38,818 nucleotides of DNA from Gammaproteobacteria bacterium (GCA_030595795.1 JAUVCH010000026.1:1-38818), one strand, 5' to 3'. Positions 24,120 through 32,663 are shown, counted from the first letter of the stretch. Numbers and translations: made by a program. Notes: generated from the sequence alone by a model not told the origin.

Positions 24120-25585
24120 TTCGACATCCCTCCAGGCTGTGATACCAGATCCAGCACTGGTTGATTGAAAAGGAACAACAACACCGTCAGCGCTGCAGTG
24201 GCTGTTAAAGCAATTACGATGGCTAGCGGCGCCTCACCGTGATCGTTGGTTGGTGCAACTTCTTCACGGCAGAACCAGGCATAAAAAATGATGGGTAAGA
24301 AATACATCGCGTTGAGCGCAGTGCTTACAATAATGGTGACTATGGCGATGTAGTTATCGGACTGAAAGCTGCCCGCAAGAATGTACCATTTAGAAACAAA
24401 CCCCGCAGTGGGCGGCACCCCGATCATGCTTAAGGCACCGATGGTAAAGGCTGCCATGGTCCAGGGCATGCGCCGGCCGATACCGCGGAGTTGGTGGATC
24501 TCGGTTTTTTTCGAGGCCGTATAAATACTACCTGCGGCAAAAAAAAGTGTAATTTTACCAAAAGCGTGCGCGGCGATGTGAATCGTAGCGCCGATTTCCG
24601 ATAACGGCTTGAGAATGGCTACCGCCATGACGACGTAAGATAATTGTGCAATGGTTGAGTAAGCCAGTAATCGTTTCAGGTTGCTTTGGCGTAACGCCAC
24701 GATGCTGGCAGCAATAACGGTGAACGCGGCCGCAATAAGTAGCCAGTCAGCGCTCGACTCGGTAGACAAAAACTCGACACCGAATATAAACACGACCACC
24801 TTAATGATCGTAAACACGCCTGCTTTAACCACGGCCACGGCATGAAGCAGCGCACTAACTGGAGTCGGCGCTACCATTGCCGCCGGCAGCCAGCGGTGAA
24901 CAGGCATCACTGCCGCTTTACCGATTCCGAACACATACAGCGCGAGTAACAGGCCAACAGCTGGCCCCGCGAGGTTACCATCGAGAATCCCTCCGGGAGT
25001 GAAATCCAGTGTGCCCGCCACCTGGTAGGTCCAAATGATGGCCGGGAGGAAAAGTCCGATCGAGGTGGCGAGTAATATGCCGAGATAAGTACGCGCCGAT
25101 ACAACGGTCTTGCTGTCACCCTTATGCGCCACCAGCGGATAGGTGGAGAGTGTTAGAACTTCATAGAAGATAAAGAGTGTCAACAAATTGCCTGCGAACG
25201 CGATCCCCATCACAGCCGATAACGCCACGGCGAACAGGACGTAAAAGCGTGTTTGATGCCGCTCGTTGTTGCCTCGCATATAACCGATGGAGTAAATCGA
25301 GTTTACGATCCACAGCAACGACGCTAACGCGGCAAATAACATTCCGAGTGGCTCCACCTGAAATTCGATGGTGAGTCCCGGTAGCATTTCGGCCACACGT
25401 ACCGAGGGGCGTTCACCTGCAAGCAACTCGGGCAGCAGTGTCCAGACAACCGCCGTCAGGCTGGCGGCGGTGAACAGAGTCAGTGCTTCGCGTAAATTCG
25501 GATAGTGACGGCCAGTGATGGCAATACCGACAGCACCTGCCAGGGGTAGCAAGATTGAAAGAAGTATCTGAAATTCGCTGGTCAT
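24116..25585 (-). CDS. mnhD: MrpD/MnhD-like antiporter subunit (second copy)
   Basis: The 489-residue, roughly 14-helix proton-translocating subunit is homologous to NuoL/M/N. The functional charges are present: E142 in LFIFYEVLTL, K223 in IGKAAVMPVHRWLPAAM, and the helix-8 lysine in VVKAGVFTI. The block HAVAVVKAG and the APTPVSALLHA segment are typical of MrpD and NuoM. It overlaps both neighbours at ATGA junctions (25582-25585 and 24116-24119), showing tight coupling with the first D copy and with the small 84-aa gene. Confidence 0.92.
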   Translation of the reverse strand: MTSEFQILLSILLPLAGAVGIAITGRHYPNLREALTLFTAASLTAVVWTLLPELLAGERPSVRVAEMLPGLTIEFQVEPLGMLFAALASLLWIVNSIYSIGYMRGNNERHQTRFYVLFAVALSAVMGIAFAGNLLTLFIFYEVLTLSTYPLVAHKGDSKTVVSARTYLGILLATSIGLFLPAIIWTYQVAGTLDFTPGGILDGNLAGPAVGLLLALYVFGIGKAAVMPVHRWLPAAMVAPTPVSALLHAVAVVKAGVFTIIKVVVFIFGVEFLSTESSADWLLIAAAFTVIAASIVALRQSNLKRLLAYSTIAQLSYVVMAVAILKPLSEIGATIHIAAHAFGKITLFFAAGSIYTASKKTEIHQLRGIGRRMPWTMAAFTIGALSMIGVPPTAGFVSKWYILAGSFQSDNYIAIVTIIVSTALNAMYFLPIIFYAWFCREEVAPTNDHGEAPLAIVIALTATAALTVLLFLFNQPVLDLVSQPGGMSK

Positions 25586-27072
25586 GGTAAATGCTGCAAC
25601 AGGGAAGCGGCCGACTCACTCGCAAGCGATAATGGCAAGGACGGGATAATCCCAAAATATATATTCATGAGTGCCGCAACCCAGGTTCCCACGAGCAACC
25701 ACACGGGAGCCTCGTTTACCGACTGGCCTGCCTCAGGTGGATCACCGAAATAGGCCAATTCGATAACTCGCCAGATGTATACCACTGCCAGCAGTGAACT
25801 TACTACTATAATTGCGACCAGAGCGACTCCCAATGCACCTTCCTGCAACGCGGCTGAGATCAGCATCCACTTACTGATGAAGCCGGCCGTACCCGGTACA
25901 CCGATCAAACTCAGACCCGCGAGCACAAACGCCGCCATGGTCCAGGGCATTTGTCGGGCTACTCCTGACAGGTTCACCAGCTCTAACCGGGTGAACCGCA
26001 TACCGAGACAAGCCACTGCCAGAAACAACGCACCTTTGGCCAAAGCGTGATTGAACATATGCATCAACCCTGCCGTGAGTCCCGGCATGCTGACCAGGCT
26101 GGCACCCAAAAGGATGTATCCCACCTGCGCCAGCGACGAATACGCCAGCAAGCCTTTTAGATTTCGTTCGAACACGGCCACGCCCGAGGCAATCAGGATC
26201 GCAAATACAGCCAGTGGCATCAGGAAAACGGTAAATTGCACTTCGTGCGTCGAGAGGTTCTGCTGGAATACGAGGAAATCAAAACGCAGCAGCACATATA
26301 GCGCAACTTTCGTTGAACACGCGGCGAGAAATGCGGTGACGATGTGAGGTGCGTAGGTGTAGCTGTGTGGCAGCCACGCGTGCAACGGAAAAACCGCTGC
26401 TTTGAGGGCCAGTCCAAGCGTAATGAAACCCGCCGCGACCAGGATGGGCCTGAGTTCACCGACCTCATGAATCCGCGCCTCCATATCGGCCAGGTTCAGC
26501 GTCCCGGTCATCATGTAAATAAGGCCTATGCCAATCAGGTAAAACGTCGCGCCAATGGTGCCCATGATGAGGTATTTGAACACCGCCGGTAATACTCGAC
26601 GATCCGATCCAGCCGCGATTATCACGTAACTTGCCAGTGATGCGATCTCCATGAAGACGAAGATATTGAAGGCATCTCCGGTGACAATAATGCCAGTGAA
26701 TCCCGATAGTGCCAGTAACCACGCTGCGTAAAACAAGGGCTGGCGATCGTGCCCTATTTCAGTGTCGATACTTTGTTTACCTGCGACAAGTGTTAGCGTA
26801 GAGGCCCCCGTCACGATTAATAGCAATAGTGCACTGAAACTTGTTACGTGGAGTTCGATACCGTACGGCGCTCGCCAGGACCCCATTTCGTAGGTGACGC
26901 TGTAGCTATCGAGAACCGTATTGGTAAGACCGACCGCAATAGCGAATGCCATCAGACTCGTGACTGTTGCGACTGCCCAGGGAAGTCCGCGAACGCGCAT
27001 GAGCACAACCAGAGGTGCAATGAGCATTGGCACCACTACTTGCAGTGCGGGAAGATGGTCGGTGAGGATCAC
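25582..27072 (-). CDS. mnhD: MrpD/MnhD-like antiporter subunit (first copy)
   Basis: The 496-residue membrane protein is the most canonical of the three D-type subunits. E142 in IFVFMEIASLASYVI and K224 in LKAAVFPLHAWLPHSY are 82 residues apart, the same spacing as the essential E137 and K219 of Bacillus MrpD. The helix-8 lysine in ACSTKVALYVLLRF and KGLLAYSSLAQVGYI in the broken-helix region are also present. Its ATG overlaps the mnhC stop (27069-27072). It should form the antiporter-type proton or sodium channel of the complex. Confidence 0.94.
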   Translation of the reverse strand: MILTDHLPALQVVVPMLIAPLVVLMRVRGLPWAVATVTSLMAFAIAVGLTNTVLDSYSVTYEMGSWRAPYGIELHVTSFSALLLLIVTGASTLTLVAGKQSIDTEIGHDRQPLFYAAWLLALSGFTGIIVTGDAFNIFVFMEIASLASYVIIAAGSDRRVLPAVFKYLIMGTIGATFYLIGIGLIYMMTGTLNLADMEARIHEVGELRPILVAAGFITLGLALKAAVFPLHAWLPHSYTYAPHIVTAFLAACSTKVALYVLLRFDFLVFQQNLSTHEVQFTVFLMPLAVFAILIASGVAVFERNLKGLLAYSSLAQVGYILLGASLVSMPGLTAGLMHMFNHALAKGALFLAVACLGMRFTRLELVNLSGVARQMPWTMAAFVLAGLSLIGVPGTAGFISKWMLISAALQEGALGVALVAIIVVSSLLAVVYIWRVIELAYFGDPPEAGQSVNEAPVWLLVGTWVAALMNIYFGIIPSLPLSLASESAASLLQHLP

Positions 27073-27428
27073 AGGTCGTGATCCAGATTCTGAACTTCGT
27101 GCTCTTCGATCGTGCCGTAGGACTCTTTAATGCGAATCACGATTGCCAGGCCCAAAGCAGTGGTAGAGATGCCAACCACAATTGCGGTGAGAATCAGCAC
27201 CTGCGGCAACGGGTTGGAGAAAACCTGATCGGCCACGCCCTTCTGGACGATGGGCGCGGTACCGCCGTCTACCTTGTTCATTGTGATGTATAACAGAAAT
27301 ACCGCGGACTGAAAAATGGACAGGCCGATAAGCTTCTTGATGAGATTTCCTTTGGTGATCACCGCATACAGGCCTGTCATCAACACGACAGCGAAGGCCC
27401 AGTAGTTGTAGAGACCCAATAGCTCCAT
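27069..27428 (-). CDS. mnhC: MnhC/MrpC subunit (NuoK-like)
   Basis: The 119-residue protein with three helices is the NuoK homolog of Mrp/Mbh complexes. It starts MELLGLYNYWAF, has the conserved IKKLIGLSIFQSAVFLL with lysines and glutamine in helix 2, and ends with PLPQVLILTAIVVGISTTALGLAI, the MrpC signature. I use the ATG at 27428, because it overlaps the TGA of the upstream gene (ATGA) and gives the family length; an upstream in-frame ATG at 27482 would add 18 unrelated residues inside the preceding gene. Confidence 0.94.
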   Translation of the reverse strand: MELLGLYNYWAFAVVLMTGLYAVITKGNLIKKLIGLSIFQSAVFLLYITMNKVDGGTAPIVQKGVADQVFSNPLPQVLILTAIVVGISTTALGLAIVIRIKESYGTIEEHEVQNLDHDL

Positions 27429-28417
27429 CAGCTCGGTTCTCGTGCGGCAAAGGCGTGGAAGATTAACAGTAAGGCACCACACACCGTCATCCCTACACCA
27501 AGTTCAATTACCAGGATGCCTAACTGCTGACCTTTTACCGGGTTGTCCGCTAGCACGGAGTAGTCGAGAAAGTTACCCCCCAGAACAATTCCAGCAATGC
27601 CTACCATGCCGAATAACATGGCACCACCAATGGCCATACCCATCAGGGCCTGGGGTGGTACGGCCTTCAATGCTGCAGCCTCCCCTTCCAGCAAAGCGTA
27701 CAGAATAATTCCGGCAGCAACGATGGCGCCCGCCTGGAAACCCCCTCCGGGGCCGTATTCTCCATGGAACTGTACATAGAACCCGAACAAAACAATAAAA
27801 GGAATGAGCAGTCGACCCACAACTTTAGGAATCAGGTGATGTCGCAGACCGTGGGCCGTGTAAGACAATGCCATATCGTCTGGTGGTAAATGCTGGTCTC
27901 GACGTCCACTCAATATAAAAAGCACGCCGATGCAGGCCATGAAAATTACAAACAACTCTCCCAGGGTGTCATAACCGCGAAAGCTTCCAAGAATTGCCGT
28001 AACCACGTTGGGGATACCGATCAACTCAGGAGTCTCTTCCAGGTACCACGGCGCCACGTGCAGGTGAACAGGTGCATCGGGATCGCCCAGGCGGGGTTTG
28101 TCAAAGGTCGCGTAAACTAATATCAGCGTGGTGACGATGACGACTCCCATTGAAAGCCACCGTTTGGAGGGAGCAGATTTTTCGTGTTCTGCGGTCAGGG
28201 CTAATGCTCCCAGAAAAAATACCGTCGTAATCCCAGCCCCGATTGCGGCTTCCGTCAACGCGACATCAGCGGCATCGAGGACAAAAAAGTTAGCCGCCAT
28301 CAACAGACTGAATATGCCTGTTAGCATAACGGCGACGAATAGATTTTCGGTGCGTACGATTGCAACCGCCGTCAGCACCAATAGCGTCAATAGAAACACT
28401 GCGAACAGAATTACCAT
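27428..28417 (-). CDS. mnhB: Fused MbhD-MbhE-MnhB subunit
   Basis: This 329-residue protein fuses three pieces usually found as the MrpA C-terminus plus MrpB. Residues about 5-78 are a DUF4040/MbhD three-helix unit (DAADVALTEAAIGAGITTVFFLGAL). Residues about 90-175 are an MbhE-like segment with TAILGSFRGYDTLGELFVI. Residues about 190-325 are the MnhB domain with FYVQFHGEYGPGGGFQAGAI. The acidic and basic residues in DVALTEA and HGEYGPGGGFQ belong to the conserved ion path of the family. It carries the MrpA tail while no MrpA N-terminal NuoL-like half exists here, consistent with an Mbh-style organisation. It is 4 bp after the mnhG stop. Confidence 0.92.
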   Translation of the reverse strand: MVILFAVFLLTLLVLTAVAIVRTENLFVAVMLTGIFSLLMAANFFVLDAADVALTEAAIGAGITTVFFLGALALTAEHEKSAPSKRWLSMGVVIVTTLILVYATFDKPRLGDPDAPVHLHVAPWYLEETPELIGIPNVVTAILGSFRGYDTLGELFVIFMACIGVLFILSGRRDQHLPPDDMALSYTAHGLRHHLIPKVVGRLLIPFIVLFGFYVQFHGEYGPGGGFQAGAIVAAGIILYALLEGEAAALKAVPPQALMGMAIGGAMLFGMVGIAGIVLGGNFLDYSVLADNPVKGQQLGILVIELGVGMTVCGALLLIFHAFAAREPS

Positions 28418-28421
28418 GGTG

Positions 28422-28745
28422 TCAATTCTCCGTGCTGTCGTCCGCAGAGTTGCCGGGTTTTAACCCGGACAGCAGGGCAGAGTTTGCCAGAGCATAGGAG
28501 GCAGTAGGCCCCGTCAGGAGAAGAAACGCGAGGATCGCAAGCAATTTGATGGCGGCGAGCGACCATCCGGCCTGAAGCATGATGCCCAGAAGAATGAGTA
28601 TTGAAGCTATGCTGTCGGTGAGACTTGCTGCGTGCATCCGGGTGTAGAAATTAGGCAGACGTAGCGCTCCAAGTCCGCCCACAAAAACGAAGGCGCCTCC
28701 GAGGGTAAGTAAAATCCAGCTGAGTACATCGATCACGCTGTCCAT
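28422..28745 (-). CDS. mnhG: MnhG/MrpG subunit
   Basis: The 107-residue, three-helix accessory subunit starts MDSVIDVLSWILLTLGGAFVFVGGLGALRLP and has LRLPNFYTRMHAASLTDSIASI, the diagnostic MnhG segment. A short hydrophilic C-terminal tail follows. I start at the ATG at 28745, 4 bp after the mnhF stop; the in-frame ATG at 28826 would add 27 residues that lie within mnhF. MrpG is needed for assembly of the complex in studied species. Order E-F-G-B-C-D is preserved. Confidence 0.93.
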   Translation of the reverse strand: MDSVIDVLSWILLTLGGAFVFVGGLGALRLPNFYTRMHAASLTDSIASILILLGIMLQAGWSLAAIKLLAILAFLLLTGPTASYALANSALLSGLKPGNSADDSTEN

Positions 28746-28749
28746 TGTG

Positions 28750-29031
28750 TCAAGTTCCGCCCTGCCGATTCTTTGCACGCCGAATCGAACGGTCCTGAAA
28801 AAATTCAAGTACTGCCAGTACACCAATAAAATTGATCAGGGCGTAGGTAAGTGCCAGGTCGAGGAAGTCTGGACGGCCATAAAGGAAGGCAATGACCGAC
28901 AACAGTAGTGTCGTCTTGGTACCGAACATGTTGACCGCTAAAACACGATCGTACACGCTGGGCCCAAGTACCGCGCGAGCAAGCGCCAGCGCCATGGTGA
29001 TCAAAATAGCGAATGAGACGATGTAGTACAC
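28750..29031 (-). CDS. mnhF: MnhF/MrpF subunit
   Basis: The 93-residue subunit with three short helices has the MrpF pattern: LARAVLGPSVYDRVLAVNMFGTKT near 18-42, with a conserved arginine and aspartate, and then FLDLALTYALINFIGVLAVLEFF. The arginine-rich C-terminus is cytoplasmic. It lies 2 bp after mnhE and 4 bp before mnhG. In Mrp and Mbh complexes this subunit pairs with MrpG and MrpE on one side of the membrane arm. Confidence 0.93.
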   Translation of the reverse strand: MYYIVSFAILITMALALARAVLGPSVYDRVLAVNMFGTKTTLLLSVIAFLYGRPDFLDLALTYALINFIGVLAVLEFFQDRSIRRAKNRQGGT

Positions 29032-29033
29032 GC

Positions 29034-29516
29034 TTAGTCCCTGGTCAGTGCGCTCGCGCGGCGGTTAAATTCGCCAGACAGCAGTGAGTCTGCCCCTTCT
29101 TGCGTCAGGCAATGCACTCTTAGTCGCCCATTGTGAACGTCCAGTGTTAACGTGCCTGGTGTAAGGGTGATCGAGTTACCCAGAATTACCTGACCCACAG
29201 GACCCCTCGGCGCTGCTTCGAATTCAACCACAGTGGGGCTGATTGATGGTTTTCGTTGAAGTATGATACGCGTGACCTCGAGACTGGACCTGACAATTTC
29301 CAGCAGTAACCAGCCCCAATAACGCGGCAGGCGTGGTATCACCTGCAAGGAGAATACTTCATCGAAAAATCCAACCCGATGTGCCAGGTACGAGCTCAGT
29401 ATGCAGGACAGGGCTCCGAGCCCTAGTAACAAGGGGGTATGAAGTCCGGACCACAGTAACCACGCAGTAATCAGGAGGAACAGCAATGCGCTAAAGCGCC
29501 GCCAACGCCTGCTCAT
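29034..29516 (-). CDS. mnhE: MnhE/MrpE subunit
   Basis: The 160-residue subunit has N-terminal membrane helices (about 8-45 and 60-80) followed by a cytoplasmic ferredoxin-like part with the family motif VGQVILGNSITLTPGTLTLDV near 108-128. I start at the ATG at 29516 (MSRRWRRFSALL), which gives the normal length. The longer frame from 29642 would overlap the preceding gene by 83 bp and adds no recognisable sequence. It follows the Rap1a-like gene by 43 bp and opens the series E-F-G-B-C-D-D-x-D. Confidence 0.92.
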   Translation of the reverse strand: MSRRWRRFSALLFLLITAWLLWSGLHTPLLLGLGALSCILSSYLAHRVGFFDEVFSLQVIPRLPRYWGWLLLEIVRSSLEVTRIILQRKPSISPTVVEFEAAPRGPVGQVILGNSITLTPGTLTLDVHNGRLRVHCLTQEGADSLLSGEFNRRASALTRD

Positions 29517-29559
29517 GTCTGACAGAGTTGAATCGGTCCGATCAAAATTCTCACGCTCA

Positions 29560-30060
29560 TTAATTCGGCGCTGATTCCTTACAAGGATAGTGTTTTCGTA
29601 ATGATGCGTAGACCAGGTCGCGAGCAGAGGTTTCAGGTTCAAGATGTTTGCGCATAAAAAGGTCGTTTACTACATTGTCGACTACTTCTCGTAGTGGCAC
29701 CGGATCCCCCAGACAAAATTCGGCATAACGTGCTGCTCGTCCATAGATCTTGCGATCTGGTGAGCGTAGGCGAATGGCACGCTCACTGAAGGTTTCATTC
29801 GCGAGCTCCGATTCCAGATTCATCATGACTCTCGCGTCGGTCGCCACCGCGCCGTCGACAAACCCCTGGATATAACGGATGCAGTACTGACCGTCGGCAC
29901 TGTCGCTTGTATTAGGCAATGCTTTGCAGTGAGAGGCTAGCTCCTTTGCTGTTAGCACTTCGTAAGCTGTGGCGTGCTGTGTAGGAAGAAAAATTGCGAC
30001 CACGCTCAGCAAGCCTAGTATACGAGGGAATCTCGTTCTCACCGAGAATGGCTTGAACAT
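29560..30060 (-). CDS. Exported Rap1a/Tai-like domain protein
   Basis: The 166-residue protein begins with a basic N-terminus and a hydrophobic stretch (about 13-32), with likely signal cleavage after ATA. The mature part has the Rap1a/Tai-type pattern: a QYCIRYIQGFVDG block, an EFCLGDPVPLREVVDNVV block and a C-terminal SLRKHYPC end, with cysteines at matching places that could pair in the periplasm. Rap1a members include type VI effector immunity proteins, but most genomic homologs have no known role. No effector gene is nearby. It sits 43 bp upstream of mnhE on the same strand, so here it may be an envelope partner of the antiporter operon. That link rests on position only. Confidence 0.75.
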   Translation of the reverse strand: MFKPFSVRTRFPRILGLLSVVAIFLPTQHATAYEVLTAKELASHCKALPNTSDSADGQYCIRYIQGFVDGAVATDARVMMNLESELANETFSERAIRLRSPDRKIYGRAARYAEFCLGDPVPLREVVDNVVNDLFMRKHLEPETSARDLVYASLRKHYPCKESAPN

Positions 30061-30159
30061 AGTCGTAGAATGAGTCTTTTTAGATAATGCATCTTGCTTA
30101 TATAAATGTCTGGTGATTGATCTTAATCGCCTAATTATAGTTCAATTACAGCATGCGCA

Positions 30160-30171
30160 ATATTCGAATAT
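30160..30171. promoter_or_regulatory. ATATTCGAATAT palindrome upstream of the Rap1a-mnh operon
   Basis: A perfect 12-bp palindrome lies 100 bp before the operon's first start codon, in an AT-rich 158-bp gap. The TTCG/CGAA half-sites recur in the nhaR upstream region (32554-32588), so both sodium-exchange units could answer to the same regulator. This is inference. Confidence 0.4.
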
Positions 30172-30218
30172 AATTGCCTAAATCATCGTAAAAACCTGAT
30201 ATTTATATCCCGCTTGAA

Positions 30219-31607
30219 TTATGCCCTGGTCTCTACCGGTTCGCTCACCACGTAGAGCCAGATAAAACCTGCTACACCCGTCAGCACGGAAGCGATAAGA
30301 ATACCCGTCTTGGCCATTAACAGATATTCCGCCTGGCCGGCAAACCCAAGTTCTGCGACAAAAATGGACATTGTGAAGCCGATACCAGCCAGTAGTGACA
30401 CGCCGGCAATCTGGGTGAAACGGGTATCTTTGGGCAACACCGCTACCCCTAGTTTCAGTAATAGCCAGCTAACCCCGGTGATACCGATAAACTTACCCAG
30501 CACCAGGCCCAGCGATACACCGAGCGTAACGGGATGGGTCAAAGTTTCGCCCATTGAATCTAATGTTAGTGGAATACCGGCGTTGGCCAGAGCGAAGACA
30601 GGAATCACAAGGTAAGCTACCGGTATGTGCCAGACATGCTCCAGGCGTTGCAATGGGGCTTCGACGCTGTGCACACCATTTTCCAGCGTCTGTACGACGG
30701 CGCGCAGCTTGTCATTGGTCATGATGCTCTTGCCGGGTTGGTGGCTGGCGTCAAACCGCTGCATCAATTCCTTGACGTGCTCGCTAAAACGCTCAGGATT
30801 GTATTTAGGAACTGCGGGTATGGTTAAGGCGGTTAGAATACCCGCCAGAGTCGCATGCACACCGGATTGCAGCAAGGCGTACCACAACAGTGCGCCGACT
30901 ATTAGATAAGGCATGCTCTTACGGGTACCGCTAAGATTGAAAGCGAGCAGCAAAACGAAAAGACCGGCCGCTGCCGCCAGCGGGCCGAGCACGATGATGT
31001 CGGTATAGAACACGGCAATGACTAACACCGCACCCAGATCATCGACGATCGCCAGCGCCACCAGAAAAGTGATCAATGCCTTAGGCACACGGCTCGCCAG
31101 TAATGCCAGCGCACCGATGGCGAAAGCAATATCTGTCGCCATCGGTATGCCCCATCCGAGGGAGGCATCGCCATCCGGATTGATGGCAAAATAAATCAAC
31201 GCCGGGACCACCATACCGCCAATGGCTGCGCCTATCGGCAGCGTGGCATTGCGCAGATTCGCCAGTTCACCCACCAGTATTTCCCGCTTCAGCTCCAGGC
31301 CAACGACAAAGAAAAACAGAGCCATCAGACCATCGTTGATCAGGTGTTGCAGGCTCATTTCCAGCGTCCAGCTACCGGCACCGAGGCTGATCAGAGTATG
31401 CATAAAATAGGCGTAGTCGGTGGCTAGTGGACTATTGGCCAGTATCAGTGCGATCGCGGCAGTACCCATCAGCAGCAAGCCACTGGTGGTTTGCTGATGT
31501 ATAAACTCTTCAAAGGGCGTGAGTATATTGTCGAAGGCCTTTTCCCAGGGTGCGTGATAAACCCCCTGTTCTGCCGACTGTGCCGAATTTTTGCCTACTT
31601 CGTTCAT
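30219..31607 (-). CDS. nhaA: Na+/H+ antiporter NhaA
   Basis: This 462-residue electrogenic antiporter exchanges two protons for one sodium. The essential acidic residues are visible: D189 and D190 in VALAIVDDLGAVL (E. coli D163 and D164) and D159 in GIPMATDIAFAIG (E. coli D133). GLELKREILVGEL in helices 2-3 and GIGFTMSIFVAELGF near the end are family landmarks. The protein is longer than E. coli NhaA because of an N-terminal extension (about 25 aa) and a longer central loop with KELMQRFDASHQPG. It overlaps the nhaR stop codon (ATGA at 31604-31607) and is thus co-translated with its regulator. Confidence 0.96.
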   Translation of the reverse strand: MNEVGKNSAQSAEQGVYHAPWEKAFDNILTPFEEFIHQQTTSGLLLMGTAAIALILANSPLATDYAYFMHTLISLGAGSWTLEMSLQHLINDGLMALFFFVVGLELKREILVGELANLRNATLPIGAAIGGMVVPALIYFAINPDGDASLGWGIPMATDIAFAIGALALLASRVPKALITFLVALAIVDDLGAVLVIAVFYTDIIVLGPLAAAAGLFVLLLAFNLSGTRKSMPYLIVGALLWYALLQSGVHATLAGILTALTIPAVPKYNPERFSEHVKELMQRFDASHQPGKSIMTNDKLRAVVQTLENGVHSVEAPLQRLEHVWHIPVAYLVIPVFALANAGIPLTLDSMGETLTHPVTLGVSLGLVLGKFIGITGVSWLLLKLGVAVLPKDTRFTQIAGVSLLAGIGFTMSIFVAELGFAGQAEYLLMAKTGILIASVLTGVAGFIWLYVVSEPVETRA

Positions 31608-32542
31608 GTTATTTTCCGATTACTTTTTCGTTCAATCTGTGGAGGGGTATCTCGAAACAGCCACTCACGGGCGGTTTCGGTGATAGCGACTACTGCAGGA
31701 TGGGAAATTTTACGTTCCACCGAAATAGCATAGAACTGCTCGCGCACCTCATCCGTCTGTCCGACAACTACCACGCCATATTTTTTTTCCACCTCCGCTG
31801 CAATCGGCGTAGGCGCTATAAAAATGCCAGCTCCGGCCTGGCCGAAGGCTTTCATCAAGGCGCTGTCATCGAACTCACCGACAATACGCGGGTGAATATT
31901 AATTTTTTCGAACCACTTTAACAGTCGACTATGGGCTACCGCCGTTTCACCTGGTAGCAGCATTGGTGCCCCGTTGAGGCTCTGCGGAAAGCATTTTTGT
32001 AATTTGGGCGCATATTGGGACATTGCAAAAAAGCTTATGCCGCATTCCCCTAACTGGTGGTTAAAACCGTGTACATCCACATTATGCGGAATGGGGCAAT
32101 CGGCGATCACCAGGTCTATTCGGTGTAAGGCCAGTTCGGCCAGTAAAGCGTTAATGTTATTTTCCCGACAAACAATGCGTACCGGGTCAGCTAGCCGCAG
32201 TGCCGGAGCCAGCAGGCGATAGGCTATGGACTTGGGTACCACGTCCGCAACGCCGACTTTAAACACCAGTGGTCGGTCGGAAGGGAGATTATGCAACACC
32301 TCTTCCAGTTCGCCACCCAGGACGAAAATCTCGTCGGCGTAACTCAGGGCGAGACGACCGGTATCGGTTAATTCCAGATTTCTTCCGACCCGATTAAACA
32401 GTGCTTCACCCAGGCTATCTTCCAGCAAACTAATTTGCCCACTGATGGTCTGGGGTGTCAGGTGCAGGCGTTCGCTGGCGCGTGCGATGCCACCTTCTTT
32501 TGCCACCACCCAGAAATAGTGCAGGTGTTTATAGTTAATCAT
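31604..32542 (-). CDS. nhaR: NhaR-type LysR regulator
   Basis: The 312-residue LysR protein starts MINYKHLHYFWVVAKEGGIARASERLHLTPQTISGQI, which is the strongly conserved N-terminus of NhaR. The winged-helix domain spans about 1-62 and the effector domain about 90-300. NhaR activates nhaA in response to sodium in E. coli. Here the gene order is reversed relative to E. coli: nhaR comes first and overlaps nhaA by 4 bp, so both are on one transcript and the regulator probably controls its own promoter. Candidate operator repeats lie just upstream at 32554-32588. Confidence 0.94.
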   Translation of the reverse strand: MINYKHLHYFWVVAKEGGIARASERLHLTPQTISGQISLLEDSLGEALFNRVGRNLELTDTGRLALSYADEIFVLGGELEEVLHNLPSDRPLVFKVGVADVVPKSIAYRLLAPALRLADPVRIVCRENNINALLAELALHRIDLVIADCPIPHNVDVHGFNHQLGECGISFFAMSQYAPKLQKCFPQSLNGAPMLLPGETAVAHSRLLKWFEKINIHPRIVGEFDDSALMKAFGQAGAGIFIAPTPIAAEVEKKYGVVVVGQTDEVREQFYAISVERKISHPAVVAITETAREWLFRDTPPQIERKSNRKIT

Positions 32543-32553
32543 AAATTTAATAC

Positions 32554-32588
32554 TTCGTTAAATACGAATAGTATAGCGATAATATTCG
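32554..32588. promoter_or_regulatory. Candidate NhaR operator upstream of nhaR-nhaA
   Basis: TTCG-N7-CGAA at 32554-32568 contains a T-N11-A LysR-type core (T32555, A32567). A second overlapping pair, CGAATA (32565-32570) and TATTCG (32583-32588), extends it. The array lies 12-46 bp upstream of the nhaR start and 76-110 bp from yccA. Confidence 0.5.
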
Positions 32589-32663
32589 ACTTTATCATAG
32601 ATTTAAACAAGCGTATCTTATTTCGATACTTTCAGAAGACAGAAACGACGGAGACAATTCATC

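Noticed and set aside
27429-27482. Upstream start for mnhC
   Set aside because: Would overlap the upstream gene by 55 bp; the ATGA junction at 27428 is the natural start.
29517-29642. Upstream start for mnhE
   Set aside because: Adds 42 unrelated residues and overlaps the Rap1a-like gene.
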